Assembly (NCBI GenBank): GCA_024401055.1
Contig: JAKSLT010000018.1
Span: 1 to 39,219, forward strand
DNA from: Bacteroidaceae bacterium
GTDB lineage: Bacteria > Bacteroidota > Bacteroidia > Bacteroidales > Bacteroidaceae
Direction: 5' to 3'
Length of the DNA: 39,219 nt
Position 1 is the stretch's first letter. Each line of letters opens with the position of its first letter. The notes under the pieces are model-generated. The model had not been told where the DNA came from, did not search any database, and saw only the letters and a program-made list of their open reading frames with translations. Position numbers and translations under genes: made by a program. This document shows positions 17,481 through 25,147 of this stretch, one piece after another.

Positions 17481-19241
17481 CTAATTTTGGCATTCGGCCA
17501 GCACGCGGCGGAAGTTGTCGCCCCAGATGCGGCAGATGTCGTTGTCGGAGAAGCCCGCCTGAAGAAGGCGCTCGGTGATGTGGAGCATGTCGGATGCATC
17601 GTGCAGTCCGGGCACGCCGCCGTCGCCGTCAAAGTCGGAGCCAATACCCACGTGCTCGATGCCGCACACCTCTATCATGTGCAGGAGGTGCTGCATGAAC
17701 GTGTCGATGGTGGCGTTGCCGTCTGCGGCGAGGAAGTAGGGGTACATCGTGCACTGTACCACGCCGCCCTGTGCGGCGATGGCACGCAGTTGTTCGTCGG
17801 TGAGGTTGCGGGGATGGTCGCAAAGTGCGCGGCAACAGGCATGGGTGGCGGCGATGGGCTTACTGCTTTCGGTCAGGACGTCGGCCACGGTCTTTGCACT
17901 GGCATGGCTCACGTCGATGAGGAGGCCGAGGCGGTTCATCTCATGCACCACTTCGCGGCCGAAGGGCGAGAGACCGCCCCATTCCTCGTCGTGTTCGTCC
18001 TTGCGGGGACGGGCCGAGTCGCAAATGTCGTTGTGGCCGTTGTGGCAGAGCGTGATGTATTCTGCGCCGAGGTCGCGATAATGGGCGAGGAGGCCGAGGT
18101 CCTTGCCGATGGCGTAGCCGTTTTCTATTCCGAAGTGTACGAAGAGCGGGCCGAGACCTTCGCGGAGAGCATCGTCGAGTTGTTGGCGCGTGGTCTCCAC
18201 CTGGCGGCGGGCATCGGCATAGCCTTCTGCGGTGCGTGGGCCTTGCGGAATGTAACTCACCATAAACACCTCGTCAAGGTGACCCTCGGCGGCCTTCACG
18301 GCATCTACGAGGCAGTGGGGGTTGCGGTGCAGGAGGTCGGGGCGGAAAGCGGGGTCGTCTGCCTGCTCCGTCATGGCGTGGAAGGTCATCGGCGTGTCGC
18401 AGTGGGAATCGAGGGTGAGGATGGCGGCGTGCAGTTCCAGCGCGCGGCAGTAGAGGCTGGCGGCCTCCACGAAGCGGCTGAAGAGATGCGCGGAGAGTTC
18501 GCTTCCGGTCAGGCATTCGGGGTGCCACTGCACGCCGAGCAGGAACGATTCGCCCACGTTGCCTTCCACGGCCTCCACCACACCGTCGGGGGCGAGGGCT
18601 GCTACGTGCATCAGCGGCCCTGCGGTCAGCACGGCCTGATGATGGAACGAATTGACGGCATAGCCTTCAAAGCGCTCGTCGAGTACGCCGGCGGTGTCTG
18701 CCAGATGAATGGTATGCGTGGCGCATGAGCGGGGTGCATCCTGCGAGTGTTTCAGCAATGTCTTGTCGGCGTCCTCTTCGGTGCGGCATGCGGCGATGTC
18801 CTGCGCCACCGTGCCGCCCAGAGCGGCGGCCAACACCTGGCAACCGCGGCATATTCCCATCACGGGGATGTTGCGCTGATGCGCCAGGCGGCAGAGCTGC
18901 AACTCAAAGAGGTCGCGGCCGGGCTTGATGCCGTGCAGTTGGGGGATGGGCTGTTCACCGAGCCAGAGAGGGTTGAGGTCGGCGCCGCCGGTCAGCAGCA
19001 GACCGTCAATTTGCTCCAGTTGTTCGATGACCTCTTCCACATTTTCCGTGGGGGGCAGCAGCAGGGGCATACCGCCGGCATGGCGTATGGACTCGTAGTA
19101 GGCACAGGCCAGTTCGGCACCCTTGTCACCGAGGTTGGTGGTGATGCCGATGACGGGGCGCGAGCTTTGCCGCATGATATGTTCGCTTAGGGCGTCGTCG
19201 TAGCGGCGGCTCTCGCGGGCCAAAGAGTATTGTTCAATCAT
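17481..19241 (-). CDS. Fused C26 glutamine-amidotransferase-like hydrolase and M19 membrane-type dipeptidase
   Basis: This 586-residue protein joins two enzymes. Residues about 28-255 are a class I glutamine-amidotransferase fold of the gamma-glutamyl-GABA hydrolase (C26) type: nucleophile Cys131 in GICRGCQ, His240 and Glu242 in WHPE, and LLLTGGADLNP. Residues about 272-586 are an M19 renal-dipeptidase domain: metal ligands in DSHCDTP (His280, Asp282), VHFGIENG, DVSHAS, ATHACCRALCDHPRNL and GIGSDFDGDGG. No signal peptide is seen, so it is probably cytosolic. The pair could act on gamma-glutamyl peptides and the dipeptides they release, which is inference. Its ATG overlaps the upstream stop by 8 bases, supporting Met 19241; Met 19175 is an alternative. 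Confidence 0.9.
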   Translation of the reverse strand: MIEQYSLARESRRYDDALSEHIMRQSSRPVIGITTNLGDKGAELACAYYESIRHAGGMPLLLPPTENVEEVIEQLEQIDGLLLTGGADLNPLWLGEQPIPQLHGIKPGRDLFELQLCRLAHQRNIPVMGICRGCQVLAAALGGTVAQDIAACRTEEDADKTLLKHSQDAPRSCATHTIHLADTAGVLDERFEGYAVNSFHHQAVLTAGPLMHVAALAPDGVVEAVEGNVGESFLLGVQWHPECLTGSELSAHLFSRFVEAASLYCRALELHAAILTLDSHCDTPMTFHAMTEQADDPAFRPDLLHRNPHCLVDAVKAAEGHLDEVFMVSYIPQGPRTAEGYADARRQVETTRQQLDDALREGLGPLFVHFGIENGYAIGKDLGLLAHYRDLGAEYITLCHNGHNDICDSARPRKDEHDEEWGGLSPFGREVVHEMNRLGLLIDVSHASAKTVADVLTESSKPIAATHACCRALCDHPRNLTDEQLRAIAAQGGVVQCTMYPYFLAADGNATIDTFMQHLLHMIEVCGIEHVGIGSDFDGDGGVPGLHDASDMLHITERLLQAGFSDNDICRIWGDNFRRVLAECQN

Positions 19242-19521
19242 TGCGCTTAGGATTTTTAGGGAACCACCCTTTTCTTACTCGTTCCTTCTGTTCGAAGAGT
19301 TCCTTGATGCTCCAGAAGGCGCAGAAGCCTATGATGGCGAGCAGCGTACTCCAGAAGAGACTTGCCATAAGCACCGCTCCAATGCAGCATCCTGCCCCAG
19401 TGAGCAGAAACAGAGGCCAGGGGCGCGTGCCGAAATAGTATTCTGTCTTGATTACAATAGGGTGGCACACACCGATGATGAGGAAGGTGAGTGCACCGAG
19501 CAGTAGGCCTTGAATGTGCAT
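19234..19521 (-). CDS. DUF4491 family small membrane protein
   Basis: This 95-residue protein has three hydrophobic segments (about 3-20, 33-52 and 56-72) and ends in a basic tail, RKGWFPKNPKRND. The pattern (HPIVIKTEYYFGTRPWPLFL, then WSIKELFEQKERVxKGWFP) is recognisable as the Bacteroidota DUF4491 family, whose function is unknown. It sits 3 bases after the Lrp/AsnC gene and overlaps the fused peptidase gene, so all three are probably one transcript. Confidence 0.85.
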   Translation of the reverse strand: MHIQGLLLGALTFLIIGVCHPIVIKTEYYFGTRPWPLFLLTGAGCCIGAVLMASLFWSTLLAIIGFCAFWSIKELFEQKERVRKGWFPKNPKRND

Positions 19522-19524
19522 GGT

Positions 19525-20028
19525 TTATTCCTCCGCTGTAGCCTTGCTTCCGCGGCGGCGCTTGTTATCGGGGGTTTCGCTGAGGTGGAGAGGGATGGTG
19601 CGGGAGAAACTCTGATGCAGGGAAATCAGTGTCTCGGTGTTGCTTACGCCCTCAATTTGGCAGATGGTGTCGAGCAGGCGCATCAGGTCGGCATTGTTGC
19701 GGCAGAAGAGGCGCAGCATCATGGCGTAGGCACCGGTGGTGTAGTGGCACTCCACCACTTCGGGGATTTTCTTCAGGTCTTCCGAAACGCTGGCGAACTT
19801 CATGCCTTGCGAGAGCGTCACCCCGATGAAGGTACACGTGTCGTAGCCGAGGCTTTCGGGGTTTACTTGATAGCCGGTGTTGCTTATGACACCGTTCTTC
19901 TTCATGCGCTCCACGTGCTGGTGGACGGCGGCGCGGCTCACGCCGAGTCGTTCGGCGATGTCCTTGAAGGCCACGCGGGCATCCTGTGTCAGGAATTCCA
20001 AAATCTGTTTGTCGAGTGAATCAATCAT
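19525..20028 (-). CDS. Lrp/AsnC family transcriptional regulator
   Basis: This 167-residue protein has a typical N-terminal winged helix-turn-helix (LDKQILEFLTQDARVAFKDIA, then LGVSRAAVHQHVERM, split here over residues 5-42). A C-terminal ligand-sensing RAM domain (about 65-145) contains TTGAYAMMLRLFC. Lrp/AsnC proteins respond to amino acids. As the first gene of a series containing peptidases and an amino-acid permease, it may regulate that series according to amino-acid supply; this is inference. The last 25 residues are charged and likely unstructured. Confidence 0.92.
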   Translation of the reverse strand: MIDSLDKQILEFLTQDARVAFKDIAERLGVSRAAVHQHVERMKKNGVISNTGYQVNPESLGYDTCTFIGVTLSQGMKFASVSEDLKKIPEVVECHYTTGAYAMMLRLFCRNNADLMRLLDTICQIEGVSNTETLISLHQSFSRTIPLHLSETPDNKRRRGSKATAEE

Positions 20029-20044
20029 GTATTAATGTTTTTTG

Positions 20045-20107
20045 TTTAATGATGAAAGCTTAATGATGAAAGTTTAATGTTGAATGATGAAAGTTTAATG
20101 TTGAGTG
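20045..20107. repeat. Heptanucleotide tandem array (9 units) upstream of the Lrp gene
   Basis: Nine consecutive 7-bp units run without a gap: TTTAATG, ATGAAAG, CTTAATG, ATGAAAG, TTTAATG, TTGAATG, ATGAAAG, TTTAATG, TTGAGTG. The array begins 17 bases upstream of the Lrp start and may lie in its leader or promoter. No standard TAnnTTTG box is visible here. Confidence 0.85.
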
Positions 20108-20149
20108 AATGTCCTTTCAATGTATATGTATCAACATTTCCCCATTCTT

Positions 20150-20206
20150 CCCCTCTCTTTCGGAGAGGGGTGGCGCGGCACGCAGTGTCCGCGACGGGGT
20201 GAGGTC
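20150..20206. repeat. Palindromic intergenic element
   Basis: CCCCTCTC (20150-20157) and GAGAGGGG (20163-20170) form a perfect 8-bp hairpin. A GC-rich tail reading GGCGCGGCACGCAGTGTCC and then GCGACGGGGTGAGG follows. This resembles the C-run/G-run palindromes elsewhere in the window and the intergenic repeats common in Bacteroidota. It lies between the ABC exporter stop (20217) and the Lrp gene and might end the exporter transcript. Confidence 0.55.
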
Positions 20207-20216
20207 TTTATTAACT

Positions 20217-22079
20217 TTACAGTTGCTGCATCTCATGCAGGCGGCGGTAGTAGCCGTTCAGTTCCAGCAGTTCGGCATGGGTGCCGCGCTCCACTATTTT
20301 CCCTTCGTGCAGCACGCATATCTCATCGGCGTTGCGGATAGTGCTGAGGCGGTGGGCGATGGCGATTGTCGTGCGCGTCTTCATCAGACGTTCAAGGGCT
20401 TCCTGCACGAGGCGTTCGCTCTCGGTGTCGAGGGCGGAGGTGGCTTCGTCGAGAATGAGAATGGGCGGGTTCTTCAAGATGGCGCGGGCGATGCTTATGC
20501 GTTGCCGCTGGCCGCCGGAGAGACGGCAACCGCGGTCGCCGACGGGGGTGTCGTAGCCCTGTTCCGACTGCATGATAAACTCGTGGGCGTTGGCAATCTT
20601 CGCGGCCTCTTCCACGCGCTTCCTGAGGGCCTCGCGCTCCTCGTCGGTGGTGGGCACGGGGGCTCCGAAGGCGATATTCTCAAAGAACGAGGCATTGAAG
20701 AGGATGGCCTCCTGATTGACGTTGCCTATGAGGCCGCGCAGGGAGGAGATGGTGAGTCCTCTCACGTCTTTGCCGTCGATGGTGATGCTTCCGCTCCCCA
20801 CGTCGTGGTATCGCGGGATGAGGTCCACCAGTGTGCTCTTGCCCGAACCGCTCTGGCCCACGAGGGCTATGGTCTGGCCTTTCTTCACGGTGAGGTTTAC
20901 GCCGTGCAGCACCTCTCTCTCATCGTTATAGCTGAAGCTCACGTCGCGCAGTTCTATGCTGTCGTTCAGGTTGTCTATGTTTTGTGCGCCGGGGGCTTCC
21001 TTGATGGGGTTGGGGGCGTCCAGAATGCGGTTGATACGTTCCATCGACGCCAGACCTTTCTGTATCGCGTAGCTCGCCTTGCTCAAGTCCTTGATGGGCT
21101 GCAGCGTGCTATACATGATGACGAGGTAGTAGATAAAGATATTCGCGTCTATGCTGCTCTTTCCGCTGAAGATGAGCCAGCCGCCGAACCACAGCACCAC
21201 CACAATCATCACTGTGCCGAGGAATTCGCTCACGGGGTGTGCCGCACTCTGCCTTATGCCCACGCGGCAGGCCAGGCGGCGGTAGTCGTCGTTCACTTGT
21301 TCAAAGCGTGTCATCATCTTCCGCTCAGCAATGAAGGCCTTGATGATGCGCAGGCCGCCCAGTGTCTCCTCAATCTGGCTCATACTGTCGGAGAGGCGGG
21401 CCTGCATGGTGAGGCTCTTGGCTTTCAGTTTCTTTCCCACGCTGCCGATACCCCAGGCCAGCAAGGGCACCACGAGAAGCACGAACAGCGTCAGCTGCCA
21501 ACTGATGGCCACCAGCGTACTGACGTACACCACGATGAAAATCGGGTTTTTGATGAGCATATCCAGCGACGAGGTGATGCTGGCGTCCACTTCGTTCACG
21601 TCGGTGCTGACGCGGGTGAGGATGTCGCCCTTGCGCTCCTCGCTGAAGAAGGAGAGGGGCAGCCCCAGTATCTTGCGGTAGATATCAGCCCTGATGTCGC
21701 GCACCACGCCGGTACGCAGCGGCATCAGCATGGCCGACCCGCCGAAATAAGTGGCCGTCTTGAGCAGCGTGAGCACCGACAGCACGATGCCCAACAGCAG
21801 GAGGGTGGTGGCGGGACCGTACTGTGCGATGAGTTCCTGCGAGTAGTAGTAGCCGTTGTTCTTGGCTACGTCGATGAAGTTCCCCATGCCGCCAGTGCCC
21901 CACGGCATGAAGTCGTAGTGGGCGGTATTTATTTGGAAGAGTATCTGGAGTATGGGGAGTATCAGCGTGAACGAAAACACGTTGAAGAGGGCTGCCAGCA
22001 CGTTCATCAGGAGTGTGCCGGCTATGTAGCGTTTGTAGTGGGCAAAGTACTTGCCCATGATTTGGAAGAAAGCCTTCAT
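20217..22079 (-). CDS. ABC exporter, MsbA-like fused membrane/ATPase half-transporter
   Basis: This 620-residue protein has six membrane helices in the first 340 residues and a C-terminal ATPase. The ATPase has Walker A GQSGSGKST (about 402), signature LSGGQRQRIS, Walker B ILILDEATSALD and H-loop IAHRLST. This is the type IV exporter architecture of MsbA and multidrug/lipid flippases, acting as a homodimer. A roughly 30-residue loop between helices 1 and 2 (AHYDFMPWGTGGMGN, then YYYSQELIAQ) is exported. Lipid A-core flipping is plausible but not proven by sequence. It follows rnhA by 39 bases and argS before that, so it may share the argS promoter. Confidence 0.9.
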   Translation of the reverse strand: MKAFFQIMGKYFAHYKRYIAGTLLMNVLAALFNVFSFTLILPILQILFQINTAHYDFMPWGTGGMGNFIDVAKNNGYYYSQELIAQYGPATTLLLLGIVLSVLTLLKTATYFGGSAMLMPLRTGVVRDIRADIYRKILGLPLSFFSEERKGDILTRVSTDVNEVDASITSSLDMLIKNPIFIVVYVSTLVAISWQLTLFVLLVVPLLAWGIGSVGKKLKAKSLTMQARLSDSMSQIEETLGGLRIIKAFIAERKMMTRFEQVNDDYRRLACRVGIRQSAAHPVSEFLGTVMIVVVLWFGGWLIFSGKSSIDANIFIYYLVIMYSTLQPIKDLSKASYAIQKGLASMERINRILDAPNPIKEAPGAQNIDNLNDSIELRDVSFSYNDEREVLHGVNLTVKKGQTIALVGQSGSGKSTLVDLIPRYHDVGSGSITIDGKDVRGLTISSLRGLIGNVNQEAILFNASFFENIAFGAPVPTTDEEREALRKRVEEAAKIANAHEFIMQSEQGYDTPVGDRGCRLSGGQRQRISIARAILKNPPILILDEATSALDTESERLVQEALERLMKTRTTIAIAHRLSTIRNADEICVLHEGKIVERGTHAELLELNGYYRRLHEMQQL

Positions 22080-22118
22080 ACTGGACTTTTTAGGCGATAG
22101 ATCGCCGCGGAGTGGCTC

Positions 22119-22538
22119 TTATTTGCGGCCGAAGTCAGCGGGTATCTCTCCCCACTGCTCCGTTTGCCATTTTATCACGGGGTTTCTATACTGATGGGTG
22201 CGCAGCCAGAACTCGGCGCGCACGACGAGGTCGAGGAGCTGGGCCGTCTGCGGCGTGCGTTGCAGTTTGGTGCCGCATTTCTTCTTCTTCACCCACGTCT
22301 GTGCGGTGGCGGAGTCGGAATACACCGGCATATCGTGGAAGCCTTGATTCTCAAGCAGGGCCAGGGCGTGCACGATGGCCAGGAACTCACCTATATTGTT
22401 CGTCCCGTGCACCGGCCCGAAGTGGAACAGCACCTGTCCCGACGGCATGTGTATCCCACGATACTCCATCGGCCCGGGATTGCCCGAACAGGCGGCATCC
22501 ACCACCACGCAACTCCTTATTTCCTGCGTTTCTGCCAT
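22119..22538 (-). CDS. Type I ribonuclease H
   Basis: This 139-residue protein carries the RNase H acidic catalytic residues in order: VDAACSGNPGPMEYRG (Asp), NNIGEFLAIVHAL (Glu), YSDSATAQTWV (Asp) and the terminal GEIPADFGRK (Asp). It lacks the N-terminal hybrid-binding domain of longer RNase H1 proteins. It degrades the RNA strand of RNA-DNA hybrids such as R-loops and primer remnants. It begins 5 bases after the argS stop and is probably translated from the same mRNA. Confidence 0.9.
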   Translation of the reverse strand: MAETQEIRSCVVVDAACSGNPGPMEYRGIHMPSGQVLFHFGPVHGTNNIGEFLAIVHALALLENQGFHDMPVYSDSATAQTWVKKKKCGTKLQRTPQTAQLLDLVVRAEFWLRTHQYRNPVIKWQTEQWGEIPADFGRK

Positions 22539-22543
22539 ACGGT

Positions 22544-24337
22544 TTACATACGTTCCGGCATTTCAATGCCTAGTAGCCCCATGCCGTTCTTTACGATTTG
22601 GGCCACATTCTTCGACAGCGCGAGCCTGAACATCTTCTTGGCCTCATCCTCTTCCTTCAGGATACTGAAGTCGTGGTAGAATTGGTTGTATTCCTTCACG
22701 AGGTCATAGCAGTAGTTGGCTATCACGCTGGGCGAGCAGTCCTGCCCGGCCGTGCGCACCACTTCGGCAAACTGTGCCATGTGCTGGATGAGTTCTTCCT
22801 CCTTCGTGCTGATTGCCACGTCGGCGGGCAGGCCGGCTTCCACGTTGAGGCCCTGCTCGGCGGCCTTGCGCAGGACGGAGCGGATACGGGCGTAGGTGTA
22901 CTGGATGAAAGGCCCGGTGTTGCCGTTGAAGTCGATACTCTCCTCGGGGTTGAACAGCATGTTCTTGCGGGCGTCCACCTTCAGGAGGAAGTACTTCAGG
23001 GCGCCCATGCCCACGATGCGGGCCGTTTCCTGCTTCTCCTCCTCCGTCATGTCGTCATTCTTGCCGGCGGCGTCCATTGTGGCGCGTGCGTCGGCAATCA
23101 TGGCGGCCACGAGGTCGTCGGCGTCCACCACGGTGCCCTCGCGGCTCTTCATCTTGCCGTTGGGGAGTTCCACCATGCCGTAGGAGAAGTGCACGAGGCC
23201 CTTGCCCCACTCGAAGCCGAGCTTGTCCAGCAGTATGGAGAGCACCTGGAAGTGGTAGTTCTGCTCGTTGCCCACCACATACACCATCTTGTCGATGGGG
23301 AAGTCCTGGAAGCGGAGTTTGGCGGTGCCGATGTCCTGCGTCATATACACGCTCGTACCGTCGGAGCGCAGCAGCAGTTTCTCGTCGAGGCCTTCGCCGG
23401 TGAGGTCGGCCCATACGCTGTTGTCGGGGCGGCGGTAGAAGATGCCTTTCTTCAGGCCTTCCTCCACCTTTTCCTTACCCTCCAGATACGTCTGGCTTTC
23501 GTAGTATATCTTGTCGAAGCTCACGCCCAGGGCCTTGTAGGTCTCGTCGAAGCCGGCATACACCCACGTGTTCATTTTCTCCCACAGGCTGCGCACCTCC
23601 GTGTCGCCCTGCTCCCATTTCACGAGCATCTCGTGGGCCTCCTTGATGAGGGGAGCCTCCTGTTTGGCCTCGTCTTCGCTGAGGCCCTGTGCCATGAGGG
23701 CGTGCACCTCCTCGCGGTAGTGCTTGTCGAAGAGCACGTAGTAGTCGCCGATGAGGTGGTCGCCCTTCTTGCCGCTGCTTTCGGGCGTCTCGCCGTTACC
23801 CCAGCGCAACCATGCCAGCATTGACTTGCAGATATGTATGCCGCGGTCGTTCACGATGTTGGTGCGCACCACGCGGTTGCCGTTTGCGGCGGCAATCTGG
23901 CTGACGGCCCAGCCCAGGAGGTTGTTGCGCACGTGGCCGAGGTGGAGCGGCTTGTTCGTGTTCGGCGATGAGTATTCTATCATCACCAGCGGGCTCTCCT
24001 CAGTGGCGCTTACGAGGCCATACTGTGGGTCGGCGTTGATTTCGTCCAGGAGTCCGAGCCATGCCTGCGGGGCTATGACGAGGTTGAGGAAGCCTTTCAC
24101 CACATTGTAGGCGCTGACGAGCGCCGTGTTCTCCTTGAGGTATCGGCCCATGTCCTCGCCCGTCTCCTCGGGGCGCTTGTGGCTCTGGCGGAGGAGGGGG
24201 AAGGTGACGAGCGTGAGGTGTCCTTCAAACTCGGGGCGGGTCTTTTGAATCTGAATCTGCGCGGCGTCAACCTGTGCGCCGTAGAGGACAGCCACGGCCT
24301 GTACGGCGGCGGCTTGCAGTTGTGTTTCGAGTGTCAT
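22544..24337 (-). CDS. argS: Arginyl-tRNA synthetase
   Basis: The start is Met 24337 (MTLETQLQAAAV), giving 597 residues; the longer frame reads into the promoter. This class I synthetase charges tRNA-Arg. It shows the arginyl-tRNA synthetase N-terminal domain (1-110), the HIGH-type motif NKPLHLGHVRNNLLG, the KMSKS-type segment GKMKSREGTVV and a C-terminal DALR anticodon-binding domain (about 470-597) with NTGPFIQYTYARIRSVLRK just before it. A promoter is visible at 24392-24422, giving a leader of about 45-50 bases. A tRNA-Arg gene lies immediately upstream on the same strand with its own terminator. Confidence 0.96.
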   Translation of the reverse strand: MTLETQLQAAAVQAVAVLYGAQVDAAQIQIQKTRPEFEGHLTLVTFPLLRQSHKRPEETGEDMGRYLKENTALVSAYNVVKGFLNLVIAPQAWLGLLDEINADPQYGLVSATEESPLVMIEYSSPNTNKPLHLGHVRNNLLGWAVSQIAAANGNRVVRTNIVNDRGIHICKSMLAWLRWGNGETPESSGKKGDHLIGDYYVLFDKHYREEVHALMAQGLSEDEAKQEAPLIKEAHEMLVKWEQGDTEVRSLWEKMNTWVYAGFDETYKALGVSFDKIYYESQTYLEGKEKVEEGLKKGIFYRRPDNSVWADLTGEGLDEKLLLRSDGTSVYMTQDIGTAKLRFQDFPIDKMVYVVGNEQNYHFQVLSILLDKLGFEWGKGLVHFSYGMVELPNGKMKSREGTVVDADDLVAAMIADARATMDAAGKNDDMTEEEKQETARIVGMGALKYFLLKVDARKNMLFNPEESIDFNGNTGPFIQYTYARIRSVLRKAAEQGLNVEAGLPADVAISTKEEELIQHMAQFAEVVRTAGQDCSPSVIANYCYDLVKEYNQFYHDFSILKEEDEAKKMFRLALSKNVAQIVKNGMGLLGIEMPERM

Positions 24338-24391
24338 GCTGTATGTATTGTTTTTATATTCTCCTGTTGGGGCGTATAATAATTGCGGGCG

Positions 24392-24422
24392 CAAAGATAC
24401 TAAAAAAAACGCAGATGCCCAA
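24392..24422 (-). promoter_or_regulatory. Bacteroidota-type promoter of argS
   Basis: On the minus strand TTG (24420-24422) is followed by 20 bp and TATCTTTG (24392-24399), matching the -33/-7 Bacteroidota consensus. It lies about 55 bases upstream of the argS start. Confidence 0.75.
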
Positions 24423-24611
24423 GCTTTCCCTCCTATTATATATAAAAATGAACGCGCGCGGGCGTAAAATGTCTTACGCCCTGCCGTTTTCCTTGCGTTT
24501 TTGCCGTTTCCCCCTTCGCTCAGCCAATCTCGGCTTTCGCTCTGCCGGTCTTGGCTTTCCGTTAATGTTCCGTCCTCTTTTGTTTTGCGAATTTCCCCTT
24601 CGGTTACATTT

Positions 24612-24648
24612 CAACAGCTGTTAAAATCAATGTCAACAGCTGTTGACA
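24612..24648. promoter_or_regulatory. Paired dyad-symmetric sites, possible operator
   Basis: A 10-bp palindrome AACAGCTGTT (24613-24622) is followed by an 18-bp perfect palindrome TGTCAACAGCTGTTGACA (24631-24648). Their centres are 22 bp apart, about two helical turns. They sit between argS and tRNA-Arg in a 526-base stretch (24338-24863) that holds no convincing gene. Confidence 0.5.
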
Positions 24649-24820
24649 CGTTTTTAGAAGGGGATTAGTGAGAACGGGGGAGGAGCCGGGAAAATTACAA
24701 GGCTCTGCAAGGGGCGCCGCAACGGGTTGCAACGCGATGAAATACTGCCTGATAGAACAAAAGTCCCAACGCCCTCCGCCGTGAACGGCGAACCGCTCGC
24801 CGGCAGCCGCGGAAAGGCAC

Positions 24821-24851
24821 AAAAAACGGCCCCGGAATGACTCTGGGGCCG
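24821..24851 (-). terminator. Rho-independent terminator of tRNA-Arg
   Basis: On the minus strand GGCCCC (845-850 on the plus strand as GGGGCC) pairs with GGGGCC (828-833), extended by one C-G pair, and ends in six T residues (A-run 24821-24826). It lies 13 bases past the tRNA 3' end. Confidence 0.88.
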
Positions 24852-24863
24852 GCATGGCGGAGG

Positions 24864-24935
24864 TACTCCCACCGGGAATCGAACCCGGATCTACTCTTTA
24901 GGAGAGAGTTGTTCTATCCATTGAACTATGGGAGC
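24864..24935 (-). tRNA. tRNA-Arg (anticodon CCU)
   Basis: The 72-nt minus-strand sequence folds into a full cloverleaf. The acceptor is GCTCCCA with TGGGAGT (first pair G-U), the D stem is GTTC/GAAC, and the anticodon stem is ACTCT/AGAGT with loop CTCCTAA (anticodon CCT, reading AGG). The T stem is CCGGG/CCCGG with loop TTCGATT. The discriminator is A. The DNA continues CC then T, so the terminal CCA is not fully encoded. It has its own promoter and terminator and lies upstream of argS. Confidence 0.95.
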
Positions 24936-25021
24936 GGGACAGTTGACAGCGGAATGTGGATTGCCGGCCGCGAAAGGGCTTGTTTAGGCAACTCTGCGTG
25001 TCAAATTTTTCTACAGCGGTG

Positions 25022-25054
25022 CAAAGATACGAAAAAAAAGCGAGCCGACGGCAA
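25022..25054 (-). promoter_or_regulatory. Promoter of tRNA-Arg
   Basis: On the minus strand TATCTTTG (25022-25029) matches the Bacteroidota -7 element. A TTG (25052-25054) lies 22 bp upstream. The surrounding GCAAAGATAC-A-run on the plus strand is nearly identical to that at the argS promoter. Confidence 0.65.
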
Positions 25055-25074
25055 TTAGTTCGGGGCTTTTTGCG

Positions 25075-25082
25075 TAATTTTG
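25075..25082 (+). promoter_or_regulatory. Probable -7 element for the NhaD-type gene
   Basis: TAATTTTG matches TAnnTTTG. No clear -33 TTTG is seen, only TTAG at 25055-25058. It would give a leader of about 60 bases before the ATG at 25148 and diverges from the tRNA-Arg promoter. Confidence 0.55.
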
Positions 25083-25103
25083 CGCGAAACCATGAAAAAG
25101 AAC

Positions 25104-25118
25104 TCCCCGAAAAGGGGA
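25104..25118 (+). other. Small hairpin in the leader of the NhaD-type gene
   Basis: TCCCC (25104-25108) pairs with GGGGA (25114-25118) around a GAAAA loop, 29 bases before the start codon. It may influence translation or mRNA stability. Confidence 0.4.
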
Positions 25119-25147
25119 AAGTAAATCTCTAAATTTTATTTTTTATT

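Noticed and set aside
20109..22100. Antisense open frame of 663 codons opposite the ABC exporter
   Set aside because: It begins in repeats and mirrors the exporter; no protein family is recognisable.
24604..24855. 83-codon minus-strand frame between argS and tRNA-Arg
   Set aside because: It overlaps a terminator and palindromic sites and shows no domain.
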